This document shows positions 33,531-42,685 of a stretch of DNA of 47,060 bases, piece by piece. Each line of letters opens with the position of its first letter. Within the stretch, counting starts at the first letter, position 1. The notes below the pieces were generated by a model. That model ran no database searches. It was not told the origin of the DNA and saw only the letters and a list, made by a program, of their open reading frames with translations. The DNA comes from Caldisalinibacter kiritimatiensis (GTDB lineage Bacteria; Bacillota; Clostridia; Tissierellales; Caldisalinibacteraceae). Location of the stretch: the NCBI RefSeq assembly GCF_000387765.1, contig NZ_ARZA01000196.1, positions 1-47,060 of the forward strand, read 5' to 3'. The translations under genes were made by a program, and so were the position numbers.

Positions 33531-36500
33531 AATACGATTTACAAATGTGATATATGAAGGAGGACAAAAAAGATATAATGACGATATATTTTATTTTGAT
33601 GGACATAATGGAGCAATATTACTAGAAAATGGTGGAGGAAAAACGGTATTTATTCAAACGGCTATACAAGCTATACTTCCACATTCTGATTTAGCAGAAA
33701 GAAAAATAAAAGAAACATTATCCCTTGAAGGTAATGCAGCTCATATAGCTATAGAATGGATAATTAATGAAAGACCTAGAAGGTATTTAGTTACGGCAGT
33801 TACTCTTTTTATTAATAAAGGTAAATTGAATTCTTATAAGTATTTATACGAATACGAAGGAAATGATGACCACTCTTTAGAAAACATTCCTTTTACTAAA
33901 AGAACTAAAGACGGAAAAGCTCGTCCATCTAGTAAAGAGGAAATATATGAATATTATCAATACATGAAGCAAAACCATATGAATGCAAAACTATTCGAAA
34001 CAATAAAGAGCTATCATAAATATTTAGAAGAAAATTATAAAATAATATCTTCTGAATGGAAAAATATAGTGCTTATAAATAGTGCAGAAGGTGGAGTTGA
34101 GGATTTTTTTGATGGATGTAAGACAACAGGTCAACTTGTAGATAACTTACTAATTCCAACTGTTGAAGAAGCATTAGCAGGCAAAGGGACAAAGGATTTT
34201 GTAGAGACTTTTGAAAAACAAAGGGAGAGATTTAAAAAACATAAGCAATTAAGAGAGAGAATTGAACAAAGTAGAATTATTGAAAAAGAAATAGATGATT
34301 ATGTTTTAACTTATTCTAATTTGCATGAAGCTGAAGAAGATTTTTCAAAAAAGAAGGAAGAAGCTAAAGCATTATTCAACTATGCAATAGCAGAAAAAAA
34401 CAAAATAGAGCATAAAATAAAAGAAAATGAATTAGCTAAAAACGAAACAGAAGAAAAGATAGAAGAATTAAATAGAAAAAAAGCATCCTATGCTCTTGCG
34501 TTATTAAAAGAAGAACTAATAGATTTTGAAACAAGGTACAAAAAAGTCAAGGAAAGCTATAATCATATAAAAGGAATATATGAAGAAAAACAAAAAAGAA
34601 AATTAAATCTAGAGGTAGCAAGACTTAAAAAGAAAATAAAAGAGAGTCAAGATAAAATAGAATTTTATCAAAAACAGCTTGAAGAACTAGATAAAGACAA
34701 TGACATTTTAGATATTCAACAAAGACTCGAAACTAATTCTTCAGAATTAAAAGGAATATTTGAAGAACAAGAAGACGAATTACAAAAACAAAACAGATAT
34801 ATAAAAGGACAAATAGATAGGTTAAAAGAAGAGCTTAAATATAGCGAGAAAGAATTAAAAAAATATCAGGATTTAAGAGAAAAGTTAAACAATGAAAAGA
34901 TAACCTTTGATGCAATAATAACCGAAACAAAAGAGAGAATGGATAATATATGTAGACGGGTTTTAGATAATTACAAATATGAAGACATAGAAGAAGAATA
35001 TATGAAATGGAAAAAAAGAATAGAAGAACTTAGCAAAAACTTAAATAATATAACTATGGCTGTAAATGTATTGCAGGAGGAAAAAAACTTAAAAACAAGA
35101 GAATTACCCGTACTAAGAAATGAACTAAAGAGTTTATTAAGGAAAGAAAGTAAAACTAGTAGTATATTAGATAGAATATCAGAAAATCAAGAAGAATTAT
35201 TATTAGAATTAAGAGAGTTTACATTAGATTGGGAGCGCTATGATTCTTTATATTTAAAGCAAAACTCTATTACTAATTTCTTTGAAGGTAGAATAGAGAA
35301 GTTAAGATTTGAAAAAGAGAAGCTATTAAATGAAGAACGCTATCCAATAGGTTTTATACAGAATATAAAGATAATGAATATTTTACAGCCGACCCACAAC
35401 TGCAGAATTTAATAGAATCCTGGAAGAGTCAGTTTAACTTACTTGAAAGTGGAACTGAATTTTTCCAAAGGATATCTAATGTCCTTGATGTTTCTAAATC
35501 CAAACTGTATAATTCCTATCCATATTGGTCAATTACTGTAGTTACTTCTGAGGGTGAAGTAAATAAGCTCATAAAGAAAATACAGTCAAAGGTTGATACC
35601 TTAACTCATCCAGTGTTCATTATTACAGATTATGAAGGAAGAAATATAATTGAAAAGGATGAAGTGATAGAAGAAAGATATTTATATCCAACCTCATGGG
35701 AAAAGAACTTAGAGCAAGATAATTTCACTAATTGGAAGAAAATTGTAGGAGTAAAAGCAAAAGAATCCACAGAAAACCGAAAACAAAAAGAAAATGAAAT
35801 TGAAAGGTATAATAGATTCTTACATGAATTAAAAAGATTTTATGATGAATATCCTTATGAGTATTATCAAGAACTACAAGAAACTTTGAAGGAATTAAAG
35901 AAAGGTATAAATAAACTAGAAACTAAAATCAAAGATAGGGAGATAAGGTTAAGTGAGATTGACAGGCAAATAAATGACTATCAAAGAAAGATAGAAGAAT
36001 TTAAAGGTGAAGAAAACCTGTTAAATATCAAGATTCAAAAGTATTTTGAATATATTGAAGAAAAAGATAAAAAGCAAAGGACAGAGGAAGATAAATATAG
36101 AGTAGAAGAAAGAATTAAAGCTATTGATAATGATATTGATAAATATGATGTTGAAGTTAAACATATAAACGAGAAACTAGTAGATATAAACGAAGATCTT
36201 AGAGAAACAAATGAGTTAATTAACGATATAAAAACAAATCAACTTTATCAAGAGGTTAAAAAATTTCCAGCTAAACATACTGATAAAAGTAAAGAAGTTT
36301 TAAAGCAGGAGAGGCAATATCTTAAAGACATATTAAACGAAAAACAAAGTGGACGTAGCGAAATAGAAAATGAGCTTAAACATTATGAACAAATAAAAGC
36401 TGATTTGGAAATAGAACTGAATAAAACCTATAGACAAGCTGAATATGATATAGATGAGAGATTTATCTTTCCTATTAATGGAGAAGATGAAATTGACAGA

Positions 36501-37949
36501 TTGATTAATCAAATAAATGAATTAAAACCTAAAATAGATGAAATAAAGAAAGAATTTGAAAAACGAACAAAAGAATATAATGATAAGTTTAAAGAATATG
36601 AAATAAGAGAAAAAGATTTTTATGAACAATATAATGATATATATACGTTTAAAAAATCTCTATCTTTAGTGAAGGAAGAACTAGATAGGGAAGAAACTGA
36701 ACTACAAAAGGAAAACACATATATTAGTACACTAATAGATAGATGTAAAAAGGAACTAAAAGATATAGACAATTCAATTAATGAATTAGAAAGATACAAT
36801 ATGAGATATAGTTTCCTTATAGATGAAGTGACAGTAAAATCTTTATCTCCAGAAATAATACAGGACTATCCTTATAAACGTAAAGAAATAGTAAAAAATC
36901 TGATAGAAAAATTAGAAGAATTATATATCAATGTAGATAAACTAAATGAAATAGTAGAGAAACGCAAGAATAAGTTTATAATTTTTTGTGAAGATAATAT
37001 AAAGGATATCAAGCTTAAGAAAATGGCAGTAAAGGGAGTTGAAAATAAGAATAAATATAATGAAATATTAAACTGGAAGACAAAACTAAAAGATAGAATA
37101 TCAAGAACTATAAAAATTGCAGAAGATGATATGAGACAACATGATGAGGAACTTCAGCATTTTATAAACCATTTACACACTTATTTAAGTAATTTAGCTG
37201 AAGAACTTCGTATGATACCTAAGAAAACAAAGGTTAAAATTGATGGTAGATGGAAGGAAATATATATATTTGATGTGCCAAGTTGGGATGAACAAGAGGG
37301 TAAAGAAGAGTTAAGAAAGCATATTGATTGGATGGTATCTCAATTAGAAGGGGATACATATAAAGATGAGAATGGAAAAGAAGATTATGCACTTATTAAG
37401 AAAAACATTGAAAAATGGCTACAATCTAAGCAACTTTTAAAAAATGTAATGAAGAGTAATGAGATAAAGGTTAAATGTAGAAAGGTTACAAACGATGGTA
37501 AAGTAAATAGTGCTCCACATTCATGGGAAAGGTCAAATAAATGGTCAGGTGGAGAAAAATGGAGTAAGAATATGGCTCTATTTTTAGGTATATTAAATTA
37601 TTTAGCAGAAAAAAGACAACATATATCTGTAAATAAAAAACGAAATCGAACAGTTATCATGGATAATCCATTTGGTAAGGCTTCAAGTGACCATGTTTTA
37701 GACCCTGTATTTTTTATAGCTGAACAATTAGGATTTCAAATAATAGCACTTACTGCCCATGCTGAAGGAAAGTTTATAAGAAATTATTTTCCAGTTGTAT
37801 ATAGTTGCAAATTAAGACCTTCGGTAAATAACGAGAGTTTGATTATAACTAAAGAAAAGGAAATACGATATACATTCTTTAAGGATAATGACCCTCAATC
37901 ATTAGAAAGACTTGGAGAACAAGAGCAACTTAGTTTATTTGAAACCTAA
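33514..37949 (+). pseudogene. jetC: Wadjet SMC-like ATPase JetC, split by a frameshift
   Basis: JetC is the SMC/MukB-like motor of Wadjet; intact it would be about 1478 residues. The first frame (33514-35412) gives the N-terminal head with Walker A LLENGGGKTVFIQ (about 36-48) and the first coiled-coil arm. The rest is in another frame, open from about 35340 to 37949: hinge region, second arm, signature WSGGEKWS and Walker B RTVIMDNPFGKASSDH with the following FQIIALTAH. Reading across, protein similarity passes smoothly from one frame to the other near 35340 if one base is restored. So this is a recent one-base loss or a sequencing error, not two genes. The C-terminal GTG frame from 35613 has no ribosome site. 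Confidence 0.88.
35338..35342 (+). other. Point of the jetC frameshift
   Basis: Frame 1 reads ...LLNEER then an unrelated tail; the other frame resumes with LSNRFYTEYKDNEYFTADPQ. The join fits a missing third base of the codon at 35338-35339 (cg_ cta). The local sequence gaacgctatcc has no homopolymer or slippery heptamer. Confidence 0.7.
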
Positions 37950-38059
37950 ATCTTAATTGTTATTTATAAGCTTTTGATATAAAATAAAAGAATAGGTATA
38001 AGGTACGGATCTTAGAAGAAGATTAAGGTGTTCCAATTTTAAAACAGGGAGGTCCTATT

Positions 38060-38329
38060 GTGGAAGAAAAAGTATTTGACCTATTAGAGAAATTATATAT
38101 ACAAATGCAGCAAATTGAATCAAAGATGGCAACAAAGGACGATATAAAGAGATTAGAAAACAATATGATGAGAATGGAAAATGAATTGAAAAACGACGTC
38201 AAAGCACTTTACGATGGATATAAGCAAAGTATCGAAGGTATAAATGAATTAAAAGAAAAAGTAGATAAATTAAATGATAAAGTGGAGAACCAAGAGATAA
38301 AACTACAAGTATTAAAGACGGCGAAATAA
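38060..38329 (+). CDS. Small coiled-coil protein
   Basis: The 89-residue protein is almost all coiled coil: MEEKVFDLLEKLYIQMQQIE, then a heptad-rich KRLENNMMRMENELKNDVKA and NELKEKVDKLNDKVENQEIK. Similar small proteins are common in Clostridia and have no known role. GTG 38060 follows aacagggaggtcctatt. It begins 110 bases after jetC, with no terminator between, so it may be co-transcribed with Wadjet. Its last 40 codons and terminator exist a second time at 24004-24170. Participation in Wadjet is possible but not shown. Confidence 0.75.
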   Translation: MEEKVFDLLEKLYIQMQQIESKMATKDDIKRLENNMMRMENELKNDVKALYDGYKQSIEGINELKEKVDKLNDKVENQEIKLQVLKTAK

Positions 38330-38333
38330 TTTA

Positions 38334-38375
38334 AAGGTCAAGCTAGAGAAATATAAAAGCTTGACCTTGTTTTTA
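38334..38375 (+). terminator. Intrinsic terminator after the coiled-coil gene
   Basis: aaggtcaagct / agcttgacctt, 11-bp stem with a 13-base loop, then gttttta. Copied at 24128-24170. Confidence 0.88.
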
Positions 38376-38473
38376 TACAGATAATAATTCTGATATAATA
38401 AAGATATAAAATGAATTTGATTTAAATTACTAGTATCAATTAATTAGCTGGTTAGTAGATAATATATTATTAA

Positions 38474-38659
38474 CTACCGATAAGGGTAAGGACGTGGACC
38501 ATAACCATAGCCAGGGCCAGGCCCATATCCTGGACCGGGACTGAATCTGGGACTATTTCTAAATCTATAATAAGGACAATATCTTCGATAAGGACAATAT
38601 GGGTAAGGGCATCTGAAATTTTGGTCACGATAATAGTCATCGTTATAATTTCTATCCAT
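38474..38659 (-). CDS. Tyr/Pro/Gly-rich small protein, spore-coat-like
   Basis: The 61-residue product (MDRNYNDDYYRDQNFRCPYP, then YCPYRRYCPYYRFR and repeated PGPGYGPGPGYGYGP) has the composition of small spore coat or exosporium proteins of Clostridia and Bacilli, with three cysteines. No family is certain. ATG 38659 follows aaaaggggtgaatcttg on the minus strand. The ribosome site lies in one arm of a 10-bp inverted repeat (38665-38706), which could hide it in mRNA read through from the upstream gene. Confidence 0.65.
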   Translation of the reverse strand: MDRNYNDDYYRDQNFRCPYPYCPYRRYCPYYRFRNSPRFSPGPGYGPGPGYGYGPRPYPYR

Positions 38660-38664
38660 CAAGA

Positions 38665-38706
38665 TTCACCCCTTTTTTGTGTGGTACAAAGTATGCAAGG
38701 GGTGAA
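38665..38706. promoter_or_regulatory. Inverted repeat covering the ribosome site of the coat-like gene
   Basis: ttcacccctt (38665-38674) and aaggggtgaa (38697-38706) are perfect complements 22 bases apart. In minus-strand RNA the second arm contains the AAGGGGTG ribosome site of the coat-like gene. Confidence 0.5.
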
Positions 38707-38713
38707 AAAAGTG

Positions 38714-39508
38714 TTACATATCAGTTTGCTTTTTCAGCTTGTCCACTACAAATTCAACTTTCTCTGATGCTCCTAATTGTATTTCGGAAAGTTGTTTAAG
38801 GTTATCAATTTCTGAATTAATTTTCCTTAACTCGTTAGATAGTTTTACTAAAATATTATTAATTTCTTTAGCAAAATTTTCGCTACTGCCTGCAAGCTTT
38901 TGAATCTCATTAGCAACTACAGAAAAACCTTTTCCATACTTTCCTGCTCTTGCCGCTTCAATATTAGCGTTTCGTCCTAGAATTTTAGTTTGTTGAGCTA
39001 TTTTATTTACATAGTTTATGATTTTGTCACTTTTATCTATGTATTTATTTGAAGTTTCGGTAGTACTTATTAGATTATTAGTAACATCGTGTATTCTTTC
39101 TACAGAGTCAGATATTTCTTTTATTTGGTCTTGTACAACAGTTGAAGTTTCATTAATAATATCCATTTGTTTATTAAGTTTTTCAAGTGTTTCTATATCC
39201 CTTTCAACTAAGGTCATAATTAAAAAAGCACCAGTGGAGTCGATAATCTTACAGTCAGAACTAAATTTTTCGTAAACTTCATTTGCTACTGCTTCTATTC
39301 CTGTAGCTTCTATTATTACATCTAAGTTGCTTGCATTTATATCATCTACAGATTTAGAGTAGTTAATTCCAAGTTCCTTAGCTAATGAAATTCCAGGTGC
39401 ATTTAGATTAGTGTCAACTATTATATCTACATTTACTTCGTCAACTCTAGATAAGGATTTTAAGATATTAGTGCCACCGTTTCCCGCTCCTACAATTGCT
39501 ATATTCAC
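38714..39508 (-). CDS. Rossmann-fold NAD-binding domain fused to a chemoreceptor signalling domain
   Basis: The 264-residue soluble protein has two parts. Residues 1-105 are a Rossmann NAD(P)-binding domain ([18 protein letters not shown] with GxGxx[34 protein letters not shown]) of the dehydrogenase/DapB type. Residues about 110-255 are a short methyl-accepting coiled coil with tip [20 protein letters not shown] and [12 protein letters not shown]. No catalytic dehydrogenase domain is present. The likely role is a cytoplasmic receptor that reports NAD(P) or redox state to CheA; this is inferred. GTG 39508 was chosen because aaaggag lies eight bases upstream; GTG 39517 would overlap that site. 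Confidence 0.85.
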   Translation of the reverse strand: MNIAIVGAGNGGTNILKSLSRVDEVNVDIIVDTNLNAPGISLAKELGINYSKSVDDINASNLDVIIEATGIEAVANEVYEKFSSDCKIIDSTGAFLIMTLVERDIETLEKLNKQMDIINETSTVVQDQIKEISDSVERIHDVTNNLISTTETSNKYIDKSDKIINYVNKIAQQTKILGRNANIEAARAGKYGKGFSVVANEIQKLAGSSENFAKEINNILVKLSNELRKINSEIDNLKQLSEIQLGASEKVEFVVDKLKKQTDM

Positions 39509-39584
39509 CTCTATCACTCCTTTATACTACTACATTTTATACTACATATAATATCATAAAAAATATAAAGTGCAAATATTTTTT

Positions 39585-39794
39585 CTAATATCTTTTTCTT
39601 AAAGTAACATAGTTAATTAGAGTATTGATAAAGGTTTCATAAGTTACATTTTTTTTAAAAGCAAAATGATTATAGGCCAAATCTCTCATAACTTGCTCGA
39701 TAGCTTCATCTAAATCAATATCTGAAATTTTTAAGTCACTATTTCTAATGTCTAATTCTTCTTGTACTAAGTTTTTTAGTAACGAATTTATCAT
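39585..39794 (-). CDS. Hypothetical 69-residue protein
   Basis: The small, mostly helical acidic protein (MINSLLKNLVQEELDIRNSD, DEAIEQVMRDLAYNHFAFKK) has no signal or membrane helix. The start at 39794 follows aagggagtgg; the longer frame to 39896 lies upstream of that site. It is divergent from the HTH gene at 40034. No family recognised. Confidence 0.6.
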   Translation of the reverse strand: MINSLLKNLVQEELDIRNSDLKISDIDLDEAIEQVMRDLAYNHFAFKKNVTYETFINTLINYVTLRKRY

Positions 39795-40033
39795 AAATTT
39801 CCACTCCCTTATACTATAAAAACATTCATTAACATTATACCAAAAAAATCTACACATTGTATACAAATTCAGTTGAATTTTAGGGAATTTAAACAAAAAA
39901 TAACAAAATTAAAATTTTGTAACAACAAGATGTTGGTAAATAATTACAACAGCAAACAAAAAACATTAAGGTTTATAACAGATATAATTAAATATATAGC
40001 ACTTTTAGGTCACTAGAGGAAAGAGGTGATAAA

Positions 40034-40399
40034 ATGAACTTTGGAGCTAGGTTAAAGAAATTAAGAAAAGAGCGAAACTTACGTCAAGAGGATTTAGCTA
40101 AAACTTTTAAAATTAGTAGGCAGACAATAAGTAATTATGAAAGTAGTTCTAGGTTTCCAAACGATGAGGAGTTCCTTAGAAAATTAGCAAGTTATTTTAA
40201 CGTATCATTAGATTATTTATTAGGAGCTTCTAATATAAGATTAGGATATGGAAATTATAATACAAAAGAATTAAAAGAGACCAAGTCAAATTATTCATAT
40301 AAAAACCAAGCAATCAAAAAATTATTTACAGAGATTGATGAATTATCAGCATCAACAATTGAAAAAATAGCAGAAGCTATAAAGCTTTTTAAAGACTAA
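40034..40399 (+). CDS. XRE family transcriptional regulator
   Basis: The 121-residue regulator has a canonical N-terminal HTH (residues 4-62: RLKKLRKERNLRQEDLAKTF, SRQTISNYESSSRFPNDEEF, then FNVSLDYLLG). The C-terminal 50 residues are helical (KKLFTEIDELSASTIEKIAE), as in SinR/Xre-like proteins that dimerise there. ATG 40034 follows aagaggtgataaa. It lies between a divergent small gene and the MBL gene, so either could be a target. Confidence 0.9.
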   Translation: MNFGARLKKLRKERNLRQEDLAKTFKISRQTISNYESSSRFPNDEEFLRKLASYFNVSLDYLLGASNIRLGYGNYNTKELKETKSNYSYKNQAIKKLFTEIDELSASTIEKIAEAIKLFKD

Positions 40400-40529
40400 A
40401 ATTCCTCCTATATCATAAACTTTTATAAAAAAGGATTTTAATAAAGAAAAATAGAATATTATATATAACGATGTCAGAAAAATCAAAAAAACAAAGCGAC
40501 TTTGTAGCCTTTAGGAAGGGGGAGTTGTA

Positions 40530-42161
40530 TTGAAAATTAAGTTTTTAGGAGCATCACAAGTAGTAACTGGTTCAAATTACTTAATTACTACAGACAAATA
40601 TAAGATACTAATAGACTGTGGGTTGTTCCAAGGAAGTAAAGAGCTTGAAAGGCTTAATTTTGAAGATTTTCAGTTTGTTCCTGAAGAAATAGATTTTCTA
40701 TTTTTAAGTCACGCACATATAGACCATAGTGGTAGGATACCCAAGCTGGTTAAAGAGGGATTCAATGGAAAGATAGTATGTACAAAAGCTACCAAGGATT
40801 TATGTGACATAATGCTAGTAGATAGTGGTCATATACAGGAAACTGATGCAAAGTGGGAAAATAATAAAAGAAAAAGGGCAGGGAAACCATTAATTGAGCC
40901 TCTTTATACAGCAGAAGATGCAGTTAAGAGTCTAAATTACTTTACTACAGCCTTATATGGACAGAAAATAGATATCAATGAAGATATTACTGTTAGGTTT
41001 AGAGATGCCGGACATATACTAGGTTCATCAATAATTGAGTTATGGATAACAGAAAAAGGTAAAGAGATAAAGATAGTATTTTCTGGGGATTTAGGTATGA
41101 AAGATAGACCTATAATAAGGGACCCAGAGATTATTGAGGATGCTGATTATCTTATCATTGAATCTACTTATGGTGATAGACTCCATGAAGATGTAGAAGT
41201 GAGAGCAGAAAAATTAGTGGACATAATCAATAAAACTGTATCACGTGGAGGAACAGTAGTAATACCATCTTTTGCAGTAGGTAGGACACAAGAGTTAATA
41301 TATGAACTTAACAAGTATTATGAATATAACAATAATATAGAAGAATTTATGAGAATTCCAATTTATATAGATAGTCCAATGGCAGTATCAGCAACAGATA
41401 CCTTTAGAAAAAACTCTGATTGCTTTGATGAAGAAGCTAAAAAGCTAATATTAGGTGGAGATAATCCCTTTGAATTTACTAATCTTCATTATATAAGAAG
41501 TCAGGAGGAGTCAATTAAGTTAAATAAATCTATATATCCAAAGGTGATTATTTCAGCCAGTGGTATGTGTACTGCAGGTAGAGTTAGACATCATTTAAAA
41601 TATAATTTATGGAAAGGAAGAAATAGTGTTATCTTTGTTGGTTATCAAGCAGAGGGTACATTGGGTAGATTATTAAAGGATGGAGTAAAAAGGGTAAAAC
41701 TACTAGGAGAGCAGGTAATTGTTGAAGCAGAAATTCATAGTATAGAAGGATTTTCAGCACATGCAGATAGAGATGGACTAGTAGATTGGTTAAAGGGATT
41801 TAAAAAGCTTCCAAGCAAAGTATTTGTAGTACATGGTGAAAAAGAAGCATCACATTCCTTTGCAGAGACTATATCTGAAAAGTTTAAAGTTGAAACAATA
41901 GTACCTAATATAGGTGATGTATTTGAGCTATCTTGTGAATTTAGTAAATGCTATTCTGGTGAAGTTATGGTACCACTAAAACAGAAGGAAAGTATTAAGA
42001 AAGAACTACAACAGGTTTATGATGAATTTGAAAGTATAGTATCAAGAACCAACAAGCTTTTAGATACAGAGTTTTTGAAAAGTGATTATGACAATTTGAA
42101 AAATAGTCTTATAGAGCTTCATCAAAAGCTTATGGATATAAACATACTATTAGGTGAATAG
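40530..42161 (+). CDS. MBL-fold beta-CASP RNA/DNA-processing hydrolase
   Basis: The 543-residue product has the metallo-beta-lactamase core with SHAHIDHSGR (about 60-69), DAGHILGS (about 159-166) and SGDLG (about 185-189). The beta-CASP insert follows: IPSFAVGRTQE (about 245-255), the SASGMCTAGRVRHHL motif near 345, SAHADRDGL near 409 and a final HGE. It is the YSH1/KH-CPSF-like group of two-zinc hydrolases, probably an RNA nuclease; the substrate is not known. It starts with TTG 40530 after gaagggggagttgta, and the N terminus MKIKFLGASQVVTGS is canonical. The last 60 residues are a coiled coil. Confidence 0.92.
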   Translation: MKIKFLGASQVVTGSNYLITTDKYKILIDCGLFQGSKELERLNFEDFQFVPEEIDFLFLSHAHIDHSGRIPKLVKEGFNGKIVCTKATKDLCDIMLVDSGHIQETDAKWENNKRKRAGKPLIEPLYTAEDAVKSLNYFTTALYGQKIDINEDITVRFRDAGHILGSSIIELWITEKGKEIKIVFSGDLGMKDRPIIRDPEIIEDADYLIIESTYGDRLHEDVEVRAEKLVDIINKTVSRGGTVVIPSFAVGRTQELIYELNKYYEYNNNIEEFMRIPIYIDSPMAVSATDTFRKNSDCFDEEAKKLILGGDNPFEFTNLHYIRSQEESIKLNKSIYPKVIISASGMCTAGRVRHHLKYNLWKGRNSVIFVGYQAEGTLGRLLKDGVKRVKLLGEQVIVEAEIHSIEGFSAHADRDGLVDWLKGFKKLPSKVFVVHGEKEASHSFAETISEKFKVETIVPNIGDVFELSCEFSKCYSGEVMVPLKQKESIKKELQQVYDEFESIVSRTNKLLDTEFLKSDYDNLKNSLIELHQKLMDINILLGE

Positions 42162-42166
42162 TGAAT

Positions 42167-42211
42167 AACACCCCTTTAAAAAGTTTACAATACTAAAAAG
42201 GGGTGTTTTTT
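42167..42211 (+). terminator. Terminator after the MBL gene, overlapping the next ribosome site
   Basis: aacaccccttt (42167-42177) and aaaggggtgtt (42197-42207) pair perfectly and are followed by T. The right arm contains the ribosome site of the small gene at 42212, so the same hairpin may stop transcription and hide that site. Confidence 0.8.
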
Positions 42212-42418
42212 ATGTTGTATATAGGGGTTATACTAATAGCTATGGGGTTATATACCATAGTTAAGGATGTTATTAATATAGAGGTGTTTATAAAGGAAAG
42301 AGAAATCAAGAAAAGAAAAAAATTTAAGACAGATGGATTTTATGAGTTTAAGTTAGCTGTAGGATTATTCGCTATAGTTGTTGGAGTTTTTTCTTTGATT
42401 AACTATTTTTATATTTAA
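42212..42418 (+). CDS. Small two-helix membrane protein
   Basis: The 68-residue product has a helix at about 2-18 (LYIGVILIAMGLYTIVKD), a Lys-rich loop (KEREIKKRKKFKTD) and a second helix at about 46-65. No family recognised. ATG 42212 follows aaaggggtgtttttt, which is the right arm of the preceding terminator. The GTG at 42203 lies inside the ribosome site and is rejected. If the terminator forms, this gene would be made only from read-through RNA that cannot refold. Confidence 0.6.
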   Translation: MLYIGVILIAMGLYTIVKDVINIEVFIKEREIKKRKKFKTDGFYEFKLAVGLFAIVVGVFSLINYFYI

Positions 42419-42526
42419 TGATGGTCTAGAAGGACGTTATAAAAACGTATATAGTAGTGCTAGAGTATGCGTAACAAGAGAAGTTAAAGAAAATGGATAA
42501 TCAAACCTAGAAAATATTAAGTGGTG

Positions 42527-42580
42527 TGGGCGTCCCTCAATAACGATAAGTTTCGTCCCTGTTGTCGAGGGATGCCCACG
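42527..42580. repeat. REP-like imperfect palindrome
   Basis: gtgggcgtccctcaataacg pairs imperfectly (about 16 of 20) with tgttgtcgagggatgcccac. The phrase cgtccctca recurs once more just after (42581-42589). It lies alone between genes. Similar GC-rich hairpins are a known class of dispersed repeats; no second copy of this one is in the window. Confidence 0.6.
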
Positions 42581-42685
42581 TCCCTCAAGATTAGATGAAT
42601 TGCCTAACTAAAACCAACAGCTAAAAGCTAGTATCTAGTACCCAGTACCTAAAGTAGCTTGGCTGCTTTGTGAGAAGGTGTATAA

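Noticed and set aside
35330-35345. Programmed ribosomal frameshift in jetC
   Set aside because: The sequence around the join has no slippery heptamer, no homopolymer and no obvious downstream hairpin, so a mutation or base-call error is simpler.
35613-37949. Separate gene starting at GTG 35613
   Set aside because: No ribosome site, and the same frame is coding at least back to 35340, where it joins the first part of jetC. It is the second half of one broken gene.
33514-37949. Eukaryotic-like or myosin-like coiled-coil protein
   Set aside because: Walker A, the WSGGEKWS signature and Walker B at the two ends, plus the jetD/A/B neighbours, identify an SMC-type Wadjet motor.
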